Positions 53,084 through 61,577 of a stretch of DNA of 64,000 bases are shown piece by piece. Position numbers and translations under genes: made by a program. The notes beneath the pieces are model-generated. The model was not told where the DNA came from. It did no database searches and saw nothing but the letters and a program-made list of their open reading frames with translations. Each line of letters starts with the position of its first letter. Position 1 is the stretch's first letter. Source of the stretch: Bacillus sp. CECT 9360. Lineage in GTDB: Bacteria; Bacillota; Bacilli; Bacillales; DSM-1321. The stretch lies in the NCBI RefSeq assembly GCF_918741275.1, contig NZ_CAKKNA010000001.1, positions 186,001 through 250,000 on the forward strand, written 5' to 3'.

Positions 53084-53701
53084 CTATGCACGAAACGTTT
53101 TTTCCAATTCTTGTCCTAATCCAAAATAATAATGGCGGAAATTGTAGATAAGAGGATTCCACTTATTCGGATCAATATGTTTGTCATCCATAAGAATATT
53201 TTCATGGGCATGTACGAGTAGAGTCTTGGTTTCCACAATGGCAAAATAAGGCGAGTGCTCTGGAACAGTTAGATTTTTAACAGTTGCTTCAATTTGAATC
53301 GGGCATTCGTCGATTCGGCTCGGTGTTACTTTTTCTGCAGACAGGGGAGTTAGTTCGCTCACAGTGTACTTTTCCCGTTGGAAGGTAAAGCCCAAATCTT
53401 TTTTATAATTAGGCACGTCTTCTTTTCCGGTGTAATGAGCAATTTTTTCTACGTTTTCCCACAAGTCTTTATTAGGGATATTAATGACACATTCAGAAGT
53501 TCGTTTTAAATTGTCAAATGCCTTCCCGCCACTTCCTATTCCTAAATTAATACAATCACCCAAAGCCCAGGACGACGATATAGGGCTAATATTTGTAGAA
53601 CCATCTTCATTAAGGGTAGTAAGTAAGACCACCGGTGTTCCATAATATAAAATCTTAGGTTCGATAATCCTTGAATTTCGATTTAACGTCTTTCTATTCA
53701 C
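53084..53701 (-). CDS. Flavin reductase-family protein (FMN-binding split barrel)
   Basis: About 206 residues. PKILYYGTPVVLLTTLNEDG, then ISPISSSWALGDCINLGIGS and SECVINIPNK match the flavin reductase/DIM6-NTAB split-barrel family. GTG at 53701 follows GAGGAGAG; an ATG at 53764 would add 21 residues without a binding site and overlap the divergent regulator gene. Divergent from the ArsR-type gene, which may control it. Confidence 0.82.
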   Translation of the reverse strand: MNRKTLNRNSRIIEPKILYYGTPVVLLTTLNEDGSTNISPISSSWALGDCINLGIGSGGKAFDNLKRTSECVINIPNKDLWENVEKIAHYTGKEDVPNYKKDLGFTFQREKYTVSELTPLSAEKVTPSRIDECPIQIEATVKNLTVPEHSPYFAIVETKTLLVHAHENILMDDKHIDPNKWNPLIYNFRHYYFGLGQELEKTFRA

Positions 53702-53796
53702 TACAATCTCTCCTCGTGATAAATTCTTTAAAAACTTTGTACTTCCAATTTTTTCAACTATCATCGAAATATGGAATACAAATGGAGGAATTCAAT

Positions 53797-54557
53797 TTGA
53801 GCATCAATCAAAATGTAGCAAACATAGCTGCCCTTATAAACGAGCACTCACGCTCCGCTATCTTAACTGTGTTAATGGATGGAAGATTTCATACAGCGAG
53901 TGAATTGTCTTTCATGATCGGTATCACACCTCAAACCATTAGTTATCATCTTTCTAAATTAGTCGAGGGGAACTTAAAAGCAGTGGAAGGTCAGGGAAGA
54001 CATCGCTATTTTGGAATTCAGAATCAAGAAGTGCCCAGACCATGGAACATCTGCTTGCTATCGCACCTCCTGTCGAAATCAAATCACTTAGACATTCTAG
54101 AGAAGATAACGCCATACGAATCGCAAGAACCTGCTATGATCATATCGCCGGCAATTTAGGTGTAAAAATAACAGATTCATTGATTGAAATGAGCGTGATA
54201 AAACAAAGTGAAAATGATTTTGTGCTTTCACACGAAGGGGAGCATTTCTTTAATGATTTTCAAATTAAAGTCGAAGATGTTAAAAAGAAGAGGATATCTT
54301 TTTGCCATAAATGCCTGGACTGCAGTGAAAGGCGTCATCATTTAGCGGGAGCACTTGGGAATGCTCTACTAGAGAGGTTCCTGGAACTTCGATGGATTTC
54401 ACGTTCGGTTAATTCAAGAGCCTTAATCATCACTCCTCATGGAAAAAAAGCATTCAGGACAAGTTTTCAATTGAAATTTGATCGGATGAAGGCTCCCTTG
54501 AATAACGGTATGTCCTTGCGCCAACTATTTTTAATCGATATCATGGAGGCATACTAA
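53797..54557 (+). pseudogene. ArsR/winged-helix transcriptional regulator, frameshifted
   Basis: Frame one starts at TTG 53797 after GGAGGA and encodes the winged helix (ARSAILTVLMDGRF-type stretch, then ELSFMIGITPQTISYHLSKL and EGQGRHRYFGIQNQEV). The C-terminal domain continues in the -1 frame from about 54030 (QTMEHLLAIAPPVEIKSLRH to MEAY at 54557), with CHKCLDCSERRHHLAGALG. Adding one G at GTGCCCAGACC (about 54030) restores a ~253-residue protein typical of this regulator group. Second single-base loss within 1.3 kb. Confidence 0.82.
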
Positions 54558-54584
54558 ATTTATGTTTTGAAAGGGTGAGTCACC

Positions 54585-55175
54585 ATGGGAAAACAACTGC
54601 CTCCTGGTCAATTCGAAACGGAAAAATGGCCGATCCTGCATCAGGGTGATGTTTATGAATTCGACGAAGAAACATGGAATTTCAGATTGTTCGGAGCTGT
54701 GAAAAATGAGGTCACCTTATCGTTTGCTGAGGTGATGAACCTGCCGAAGACGATCTCGACAGTCGATATGCATTGCGTTACGGCCTGGTCAAAGTTTGAT
54801 ACGACATTTGAAGGGATCGCGCTAAGGGAGCTGTTGAAGCTAGTTGAACTGAATGAGGATGTTACCCATGTCCAAATTTATGGATACTATGACGGAGACC
54901 GGTTTGGATATAATGCCAACATGCCGCTTAAAGACCTGTTAGGTGATGACGCTTTGTTTGTTTACCGCTGGAAGGACCAAACCCATGACTGGCAGGATCT
55001 ATCGCCAAAGCATGGTTATCCTCTACGATTTATCCCGCCGGCTTCTTTTTATTTATGGAAAGGGACCAAGTGGGTGTCGGGCATTCGATTTATGAACGTT
55101 AATGTAGCCGGTTTCTGGGAACAGCTTGGTTATTCAATGTCAGCGAATCCTTTTAAAGAGGAAAGATATAGCTAA
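54585..55175 (+). CDS. Sulfite oxidase-like molybdopterin oxidoreductase
   Basis: 196 residues, the short form with only the molybdopterin domain. Moco-binding pattern: STVDMHCVTAWSKFDTTFEG with the Mo-ligand Cys in HCVT, and LSPKHGYPLRFIPPASFYLWK then KWVSGIRFM. No signal peptide and no Tat motif, so cytoplasmic. Substrate unknown. ATG after GAAAGGGTGAG, 27 bp behind the frameshifted regulator. Bidirectional terminator downstream. Confidence 0.88.
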   Translation: MGKQLPPGQFETEKWPILHQGDVYEFDEETWNFRLFGAVKNEVTLSFAEVMNLPKTISTVDMHCVTAWSKFDTTFEGIALRELLKLVELNEDVTHVQIYGYYDGDRFGYNANMPLKDLLGDDALFVYRWKDQTHDWQDLSPKHGYPLRFIPPASFYLWKGTKWVSGIRFMNVNVAGFWEQLGYSMSANPFKEERYS

Positions 55176-55200
55176 GTTTATTGAAGTTGGCCAATAATAA

Positions 55201-55237
55201 GAAGAGGGCGGATTCAGCAGAGAATCTGCCCTCTTCC
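55201..55237. terminator. Bidirectional terminator
   Basis: AAGAGGGCGGATTC pairs with GAATCTGCCCTCTT (one G-T) around AGCAGA. Confidence 0.85.
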
Positions 55238-55251
55238 TGGACAACTCTACC

Positions 55252-56211
55252 CTAGTATCCCTTTGTATAATCGACCAGGTTAACGGTAGGTTTGTTTCCT
55301 TTAAGATAGTCTTTCAGGTTTGGTATGAATATGTTTTCGAGTACCCTTTGGTCATAATACTCGGTGGAACCGGCGGTATGAGGGGTGATGATCACATTAT
55401 CTAGCTCCCATAACGGGCTTTCTTCCGTCAATGGCTCTTTTTCAAAGACATCAAGGCCTGCCCCGGCGATCTCCCCATTCTTTAATGCATCAATGAGCTC
55501 TTGTTCCACAACTGTTTCTCCACGGCCAATATTGATAAAAAATGCTGTTTTTTTCATTTTTTTAAATTCTTCCGAGCCGAATAAATGATGGGTTTGTTTT
55601 GTATGTGGGAGAGTTAGCACGACATAATCACACCGGGGAAGTATGGAATGAAGTTCTTCCCCGGTGAACATTTCATCGACGAATTCTTCAGACATGCCAG
55701 AATTCCTGATGCCTAATACAGTCATCCCAAAGGCTTTTGCGATTTTGGCCGTTTCCTTGCCTATCACTCCGACACCAATGATCCCAATTGTCTTCCCATG
55801 AATCTCAAGCTTCATGTTAGCATGATCCCAGGTTTTTGAGCTTTGGTTTCTAACATATGTATGGATCTTCCTCGTCCATGCAAGCATTAACCCAAAGATT
55901 GTTTCTGAGATGGGGAAGGCATGGACTCCGTTTGCACTGGTTAGTATCACATTCTTGGACTCTAATGTTTTCAATGGCAAAGAGTCGATCCCGGCACTCC
56001 ATGTTTGCAGCCAGCGAAGCGAGGATTGATTATCCAGCTTGTCTTTCATTCCTTTTTTCCAGCCCGCGATGATTTCGGCATCTTGAACATGGTCGTTCCA
56101 AATTTCAGAATCTCTTCCTGTTATAATCGTCCATTCGGGAATGATTTCTTTTATTTGGTTGATAAAGTTTTGGTCAATATTATGGGTGATGACCAGCTTC
56201 CTATTCTTCAT
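55252..56211 (-). CDS. D-2-hydroxyacid dehydrogenase
   Basis: 319 residues. The catalytic triad is visible: Arg in FINIGRGETVV, Glu in DVFEKEP and His in ITPHTAGS; nucleotide binding at IGIIGVGVIGKE. The N-terminal domain starts KLVITHNIDQNF. Its WSAGID pattern marks the phosphoglycerate dehydrogenase-like subgroup of unknown substrate. ATG 56211 follows TTAGGAG; the upstream extension is rejected. A GlcG/HbpS gene lies upstream in the same direction with 136 bp between. Confidence 0.87.
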   Translation of the reverse strand: MKNRKLVITHNIDQNFINQIKEIIPEWTIITGRDSEIWNDHVQDAEIIAGWKKGMKDKLDNQSSLRWLQTWSAGIDSLPLKTLESKNVILTSANGVHAFPISETIFGLMLAWTRKIHTYVRNQSSKTWDHANMKLEIHGKTIGIIGVGVIGKETAKIAKAFGMTVLGIRNSGMSEEFVDEMFTGEELHSILPRCDYVVLTLPHTKQTHHLFGSEEFKKMKKTAFFINIGRGETVVEQELIDALKNGEIAGAGLDVFEKEPLTEESPLWELDNVIITPHTAGSTEYYDQRVLENIFIPNLKDYLKGNKPTVNLVDYTKGY

Positions 56212-56347
56212 AAACAGTCTCCTAATGTAAGATTTATAATAAATATACGTCAATTTAATGGAAATTTCTACGAATTTGATGCTCTTGAATTTTTATGTAA
56301 TTGGAAAGAGCACACCTACATAACAATGGGTGGCCCCTTCAAAAAAA

Positions 56348-56815
56348 TTAATAGAAAGGTGAGTCATGAGGAGTGTGGTGAGGATAATGCGAATGTGCGA
56401 GTCCGTAGAGATTCTCAAACATTTGCACTGCGGCCATTGCGACCTCTAAGTCGTTGGCAACCGTGCTGCCGCTGACGCCGACTCCGCCGACAATCTTTCC
56501 ATCCTTCATTAGGGGAATTCCTCCACCAATCACAACCAAACGTCCATGGTTCGTAGTGTTGATTCCATACAATTCCGCGTTCGGGACTGACATTTTAGCC
56601 AATTTTAAAGTTGGCATTTTCATCGAAACGGCTGTCCATGCCTTATTTTTTGAGATATTGATACTGGCGATCGCCGCATCATCCATCCGGTGAGTGGCGA
56701 TCAAGTTTCCGCCTTCATCAACAATGGAAATCACTTCAGAAATGCCAAGCTCCTGTGCTCGCCTTTCCGCGGCTTTCAAAAGTTTTTTTGCAACGTCCAG
56801 CGTTATTTTTAACAT
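56348..56815 (-). CDS. GlcG/HbpS-family haem-binding protein with His-rich tail
   Basis: 155 residues. Family pattern: ITLDVAKKLLKAAERRAQEL, VISIVDEGGNLIATHRMDDA, VIGGGIPLMKDGKIVGGVGV and SGSTVANDLEVAMAAV. HbpS/GlcG proteins bind haem or act with oxidoreductases; no signal peptide is present. The last 17 residues (LAHSHYPHHTPHDSPFY) carry five His, unusual for the family and possibly metal-binding. ATG after AAGGGGCGG. Likely one unit with the dehydrogenase downstream. Confidence 0.85.
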   Translation of the reverse strand: MLKITLDVAKKLLKAAERRAQELGISEVISIVDEGGNLIATHRMDDAAIASINISKNKAWTAVSMKMPTLKLAKMSVPNAELYGINTTNHGRLVVIGGGIPLMKDGKIVGGVGVSGSTVANDLEVAMAAVQMFENLYGLAHSHYPHHTPHDSPFY

Positions 56816-56947
56816 TAAAATCCGCCCCTTAAAACTGAATCTTCCATAGTTCTATCCATGAACCCATCTTATGTACCTCTGCGTTTGTCTGTGTTTGGTC
56901 ATCTATAATTTAAAGCAAAACAGAAAGGAGGGAACACTTGTATATAA

Positions 56948-56982
56948 AGAAAAGCCCATACCATTTAGGTATGAGCTTTCCA
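56948..56982 (-). terminator. Terminator of the tandem small ORFs (minus strand)
   Basis: On the minus strand AAGCTCATACC pairs with GGTATGGGCTT around TAAAT, then TTCTTT. Confidence 0.85.
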
Positions 56983-56989
56983 TTTTCAT

Positions 56990-57142
56990 TTAAAAATACA
57001 TTTCTGATGAATAACCATCGGAACTTCGTCCTGTTCTCCAAATATAACGGTTATCTACCAGGCTTCCTTTTGTGATCCAAACATATTTCTTTTTCGAATG
57101 AGATGTGCTCAATACACGTTTTGAAGTCGCTGTTAAACTCAT
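56990..57142 (-). CDS. 50-residue basic protein of unknown family, tandem copy 1
   Basis: ATG on the minus strand follows AGGAGGG by about 9 nt: MSLTATSKRVLSTSHSKKKY, then VWITKGSLVDNRYIWRTGRS and an end rich in Ser/Tyr. It is basic and hydrophilic without membrane helix. A diverged and truncated copy with the same leader sequence lies just upstream at 57212-57313, and a clean terminator follows. The conserved leader plus duplicated reading frame argue for a real gene. Family not recognised. Confidence 0.6.
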   Translation of the reverse strand: MSLTATSKRVLSTSHSKKKYVWITKGSLVDNRYIWRTGRSSDGYSSEMYF

Positions 57143-57211
57143 GTTTTCCAGTCCCTCCTCATTGGTATTGACTTTAGCTGATATTTAGATGTCTGAATTC
57201 AGGCCCTAACG

Positions 57212-57313
57212 CTACGTCCATCGGTTTTTCACCAATGTCCCTTTCGTCAGTCTGACAAATCTTGAATGTACCTTAGTCAATACGGATCTTGAAGTCGCTG
57301 TTAGATCTTCCAA
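57212..57313 (-). pseudogene. Tandem copy 2 of the 50-residue gene, truncated
   Basis: Aligned with copy 1 over leader and coding: EDLTATSRSVLTKVHSRF then VRLTKGTLVKNRWT, and then TAG where copy 1 continues with RTGRSS. Only a TTG start is available, where copy 1 has ATG. About 70% alike in the conserved part, so an old duplication that has probably lost function. Confidence 0.55.
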
Positions 57314-57471
57314 TTTAACCAGTCCCTTCATATTGTATTGCCTTACATTCTTAGTATTCCCGCTTTTTAACAATAAAAACTATTTATTCGTTATTAAAAA
57401 GTGGATGTTTAACCATGATTATCCAGAAGAAGAAAGGGTTTGTATGTTAAATCAACTATCATTCTTATTCG

Positions 57472-58509
57472 TTACTTAGAAGAGACTGTTTTCATTCCAG
57501 TAATTTCTGAAATGATTTCGAAGGATCGCAAGCGATCAAAATGGTCAAAGATCGAAGCGTTAATGATCATTTCATCAGCTTGTGTTTCATCTAAAAATGC
57601 TTGTAATTTTTCTTTTACCGTTTCTGGACCACCGATAATAGACGAACCCAGCTGTTGTTCGAGGGCAGCTTCCTCGTAAGGTGTCCAAAGTTCATCCATG
57701 CTGTCAACCGGCGGTTTGATTTGTCCTGGAGTATTGCGGATCAGGTCCAAGAATTGTTGTTGCATAGAAGTAGCAAGGCGTTTTGCTTTTTCTTCACTAT
57801 CCGCTGCAATTACGTTCACCCCAACCATCGCGTATGGCTTGTCAAGAAATTCAGAAGGCCGGAAATTGTTACGGTACAATTTCAACGCACCTAACGTATT
57901 TTTGGGAGAAAAATGGCTCGCAAAAGAAAACGGAAGGCCAAGTTGCCCAGCTAATTGTGCGCTAAAACCGCTTGAACCAAGTAGCCAGATCGGAATATTC
58001 AGACCTTCACCAGGAACCGCCCTGACATGTCTATTCGAAGCTAGGGCAGGTTTGAAGTAGGAGCGTAATTCTTCTAATTGTTCAGGGAAATCCTCACCAT
58101 TACTCGTTTTATCACGGCGAAGGGCATAGGCTGTCAGTTGATCGGTACCCGGTGCGCGACCGAGGCCCAGATCGACACGCCCAGGAAATAGCGACTCCAA
58201 TGTACCGAATTGCTCGGCAATTACCAGCGGAGCATGATTTGGTAACATAATACCTCCGGAGCCTATACGAATTTTCGAGGTGCCTGCGCCCACATGGCCA
58301 ATCACTACGGAAGTGGCAGAGCTTGCAATCCCGGTCATGTTGTGATGTTCAGCGAGCCAAAAACGGGTATAGCCCCATTTTTCAACATGCTGTGCAAGAT
58401 CGAGTGTATTCTGCAAAGACTCAGAAACACTGCCGCCGACTACAACCGGAGCGAGATCGAGCACAGAAAATTTGATATCAGTTAATTGCTTTGTATTTTC
58501 ACTAGACAT
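57472..58509 (-). CDS. LLM-class flavin-dependent oxidoreductase (luciferase-like)
   Basis: 345 residues, bacterial luciferase-like TIM barrel using FMNH2 or F420. Characteristic: [57 protein letters not shown] and [14 protein letters not shown]. These place it in the group-1 MsnO8/YvbT-like family. Substrate unknown. ATG after AAAGAAG, weak binding site. Single gene. Confidence 0.87.
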   Translation of the reverse strand: MSSENTKQLTDIKFSVLDLAPVVVGGSVSESLQNTLDLAQHVEKWGYTRFWLAEHHNMTGIASSATSVVIGHVGAGTSKIRIGSGGIMLPNHAPLVIAEQFGTLESLFPGRVDLGLGRAPGTDQLTAYALRRDKTSNGEDFPEQLEELRSYFKPALASNRHVRAVPGEGLNIPIWLLGSSGFSAQLAGQLGLPFSFASHFSPKNTLGALKLYRNNFRPSEFLDKPYAMVGVNVIAADSEEKAKRLATSMQQQFLDLIRNTPGQIKPPVDSMDELWTPYEEAALEQQLGSSIIGGPETVKEKLQAFLDETQADEMIINASIFDHFDRLRSFEIISEITGMKTVSSK

Positions 58510-58616
58510 ACTTTCAACTTCTTTCTGTTGGATTATCTTTTTAATGGAGAAGGAAAGAGATCAATGTAGATTTCTTAATTACTTTTGGAATTAAAATAAA
58601 CTTAACTTTTTTAACC

Positions 58617-58873
58617 TTGACAGATGTCTAGCTACGACGTACAGGACGTACAAGTGCCGACGTCGCCACACGATGTGGCGATCTTAGTCGGCCAGCGCCC
58701 AACCCCTCGGGTCATAAGCCAAACCACTGTGGTGGCTGGAGAACTGCCTCCTCGCGGTTCGTCTTATGCCTGTCGGTCTTGCCCAGGATGGGCTGGCATC
58801 GACGTTTGCCACATGATGTGGCAGATTTTAGTCGATGTTCCACACTTGCAAGGCGCTTCCGCTTTTCAAGTAA
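58617..58873. repeat. 257-bp GC-rich structured repeat element
   Basis: Starts TTGACAGATGTCTAGCTAC and ends GGCGCTTCCGCTTTTCAAG. It is much richer in GC than its surroundings. It contains two similar two-level hairpins, 58656-58692 and 58797-58837, plus hairpins at 58717-58737 and about 58767-58799. It resembles a dispersed intergenic repeat I associate with Bacillaceae genomes. A nominal ORF of 84 codons through it is an artefact. Confidence 0.75.
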
Positions 58874-58892
58874 GTTGACCAAATTATATCGG

Positions 58893-58926
58893 TTAAAAAA
58901 AAGATGAGCAAAGAAACTGCTCATCC
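58893..58926 (-). terminator. Terminator of the lactonase gene (minus strand)
   Basis: GATGAGCA and TGCTCATC pair around AAAGAAAC; on the minus strand eight T follow. Confidence 0.9.
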
Positions 58927-58959
58927 TTGATATGATTATTTTATGGAAATCATGAAAAA

Positions 58960-60012
58960 TTAAACATTCAAAAACTTGACGCACACTGGATAAGGCACGT
59001 GTACATCTGACTGAAGCAAGGTGAGTTTTCCTGTTGCTTCATCTCTTGAGTATAGAACGAGGTTATGTGATTCCTGGTTGGATGCTACAACAAATTTCCC
59101 GGATGGATCCAACACAAAATCACGCGGCCAATTTCCTTCGGTAGAAGTGTGTTCAACAAAAGACAGTTCACCAGTCTTCTCATTTACCGAAAATAGAGCA
59201 ATGCTGTCATGGCCACGGTTACCGGCGTAGACAAATTTCCCGTCCAAAGAAATGTGAATGGCGCTGCCCTGGGTATTCTCTGTAAAATCTTCAGGAATGG
59301 TGGAGATATATTGAAATTCAGTAAAGCTGCCATCTTCTGAATTGTAAGTTAAACCAATTACTTCGTTGCTAAGCTCTGTCATGATATAGGCATATTTTCC
59401 GTTTGGATGGAAGACGAGATGCCTCGGTCCACTTCCAGCTTCGACGTCGAGTGAATGCACTTCGGTTAATTGGCCGTTATCATGTTTATATGTAGACAGC
59501 TTGTCGATGCCTAAATCGACAACCGCGACAAATCTTTCATCAGGGGTAAAGCCAGCATAATGTACATGGGGCTTTTCTTGCCTTTCTTTATTCGGTCCTG
59601 TGCCCTCATGCTGGATAACAGACACAACAGGACTGAGCGATCCTTCCTTATCCTCAACGCGATAAGATTCAACTGTTCCCTTATGATAGTTCGAGGTTAC
59701 AACCGTATGCATTTCGCTATCAACGCTCACATGGCAAGGGGAAGCCCCGGCCGACACTTGGGTGTTTTTCAGAGATAGCTCTCCAGTTGTACGATCGATT
59801 GAATAAGCTGCCGCACCGCCAAATTCTCCTTGTTTGGTTACTGCAAACAAGTTTTCATTGTCGTTGCTGATTGTTACGTATGTAGGGTTTTCCAGTTCCG
59901 CGGCCAGTGTTGTCTCGCTTAACTTTTCGTTATCTGTATCGAGGGTGAAGGTATAAATGCCTTTGCTGTCGCCTTTGGTATACGTTCCAACGTAGCCAAT
60001 GAATTTTGTCAT
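58960..60012 (-). CDS. Lactonase-family protein, 6-phosphogluconolactonase type (YkgB-like)
   Basis: 350 residues, seven-bladed beta-propeller lactonase. Repeated blades with patterns such as GTYTKGDSKGIYTFTLD, NPTYVTISNDNENLFAV, GPRHLVFHPNGKYAYIMTEL and GNWPRDFVLDPSGKFVVASN. In Bacillus this family supplies the 6-phosphogluconolactonase of the pentose phosphate pathway (YkgB). ATG after ACAGGAGGAGAG. Single gene with a strong terminator. Confidence 0.88.
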   Translation of the reverse strand: MTKFIGYVGTYTKGDSKGIYTFTLDTDNEKLSETTLAAELENPTYVTISNDNENLFAVTKQGEFGGAAAYSIDRTTGELSLKNTQVSAGASPCHVSVDSEMHTVVTSNYHKGTVESYRVEDKEGSLSPVVSVIQHEGTGPNKERQEKPHVHYAGFTPDERFVAVVDLGIDKLSTYKHDNGQLTEVHSLDVEAGSGPRHLVFHPNGKYAYIMTELSNEVIGLTYNSEDGSFTEFQYISTIPEDFTENTQGSAIHISLDGKFVYAGNRGHDSIALFSVNEKTGELSFVEHTSTEGNWPRDFVLDPSGKFVVASNQESHNLVLYSRDEATGKLTLLQSDVHVPYPVCVKFLNV

Positions 60013-60342
60013 GATCTCTCCTCCTGTACATTTCTAGTGTTAGTTTATCATAAGTCGAATGCATTCAAGCATTTCAGGCATTGAACATTCAACCTAACCA
60101 TCTAAGCACAGTATTCACCACTATCCGAAAATATAAAGGATAATCCTGATAAATGTAGAAAGTGAATGATGATAGAAAGCAGACATAATCATAAAAAGGG
60201 AGGGAGGACCATTTCATAACATGCCTTTGCGATACTCCAAGATTTAATTCGCCACATTTGAATTTTTGTAACCACTTTCAAAAATACTTCTCTTCAAGAA
60301 ATTCCACCATAAAAGCTAAATGAAAAACTGGGAGGATGAAAA
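60013..60342. other. Intergenic region before the acyl-CoA dehydrogenase gene
   Basis: 330 bp without a gene. GAATGCATTC at 60057-60066 is a short palindrome, not enough to call an operator. GGGAGGGAGG near 60200 is not followed by a usable ORF. Confidence 0.4.
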
Positions 60343-61521
60343 ATGGCTGAAGTCTTAACTATCGAATCTCAAAAAAACTCACGCCCTTTTTTAAATGAGG
60401 ATCATCTCTTATTTCAGCAATCTTTACGTAAATTTCTCGAAAAGGAAGCTGTTCCTTTTTTCGACCAATGGGAGAAAGATGGGCTGGTACCACGATCGTT
60501 TTGGAAAAAGGTAGGAGGCAATGGATTCTTATGTCCATGGATTGATGAACAGTATGGAGGGCTAGGAGCCGATTTTGGTTTTTCCGTCATACTTGCGGAG
60601 GAACTTGGCCGGGTTGGTGCAGGCTTGGGGGGAATCTCCCTGCATTGCGACATTGTTGCTCCCTATATCGCTTCATTTGGGACAGTGGCGCAAAAAGAAA
60701 AATATCTTCCATTATTTTTAACCGGAGAAATGATTTCTGCTATCGCCATGACCGAACCCGGGGCCGGATCTGACCTGGCGAATATTCAAGCGACAGCAGA
60801 AAAAAAAGATGACCACTATATTATTAATGGTACCAAAACGTTTATTACAAACGGCTACCAGGCCGACTTTATCATCGTTGCCGTGAAGACAGACCTACAT
60901 GCAAAACCTGCCCATAAAGGGATCAGCTTATTTATTATTGAAAAGGATACGCCTGGTTTTTCACGTGGAAAAAAACTTGAAAAAATTGGCCAACATGCAT
61001 CCGATACAGCAGAATTGTTTTTCGAAAATGCGATCGTCTCGACGGAAAATTTAATCGGAGAAGAAGGAATGGGATTTTTTTATCTCATGCAGAAGCTGCA
61101 GCAGGAGCGTCTTCTTTGTGCCATCGGTGCCCAATTGTCCGCCGAAGATATGCTATTTTTAACGCTTGCCTACATAAAAGAACGGGAGGCGTTTGGAAGA
61201 AAAATCAGTCAATTTCAAAACACTCAGTTTACGATTGCGGAAATGGCAACGGAAATCCAGCTTGGGCGGACTTTCGTAGATGACCTTATCGTAAAACATA
61301 TACAAGGAAAAGATATCGTCACTGAAGTATCGATGGCGAAATATTGGATCACTGAAATGGCTAAAAGAGCGTCTGGAAAATGCATGCAGCTTCATGGAGG
61401 ATACGGGTATATGGAAGAGTATAAGATTGCCCGCCGGTACCGGGATATTCCGGTCACGACCATCTTCGCAGGTTCGAACGAAATCATGAAGATAATCATT
61501 GCGAAGAATCTCGGGCTATAA
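60343..61521 (+). CDS. Acyl-CoA dehydrogenase, LCAD/IVD-type active site
   Basis: 392 residues, FAD flavoprotein of beta-oxidation, cytoplasmic. Family signatures: AIAMTEPGAGSDLANIQATA near 135, DHYIINGTKTFITNG near 158, AFGRKISQFQNTQFTIAEMA and MQLHGGYGYMEEYKIAR. The MCAD-type catalytic Glu position reads IFAGSNEIM (Ala), whereas Glu255 in LQQERLLCAIGA aligns with the catalytic Glu of isovaleryl- and long-chain acyl-CoA dehydrogenases on helix G. Substrates are therefore likely long or branched acyl-CoA. ATG after GGGAGGATG. The acyl-CoA ligase gene follows by 56 bp, so the two form a fatty-acid activation unit. Confidence 0.9.
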   Translation: MAEVLTIESQKNSRPFLNEDHLLFQQSLRKFLEKEAVPFFDQWEKDGLVPRSFWKKVGGNGFLCPWIDEQYGGLGADFGFSVILAEELGRVGAGLGGISLHCDIVAPYIASFGTVAQKEKYLPLFLTGEMISAIAMTEPGAGSDLANIQATAEKKDDHYIINGTKTFITNGYQADFIIVAVKTDLHAKPAHKGISLFIIEKDTPGFSRGKKLEKIGQHASDTAELFFENAIVSTENLIGEEGMGFFYLMQKLQQERLLCAIGAQLSAEDMLFLTLAYIKEREAFGRKISQFQNTQFTIAEMATEIQLGRTFVDDLIVKHIQGKDIVTEVSMAKYWITEMAKRASGKCMQLHGGYGYMEEYKIARRYRDIPVTTIFAGSNEIMKIIIAKNLGL

Positions 61522-61577
61522 ATCATTAAAGCAATCGGTTAAAACAGGTTCTTATAAAATCGTGGAGGTTATGAATT

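Noticed and set aside
58624-58878. 84-codon plus-strand ORF in the GC-rich repeat
   Set aside because: Lies wholly inside the structured repeat; no binding site and palindrome-driven composition.
60057-60066. FadR operator before the fatty-acid genes
   Set aside because: Only a 10-bp palindrome, about 280 bp from the gene start, not matching the longer FadR consensus.
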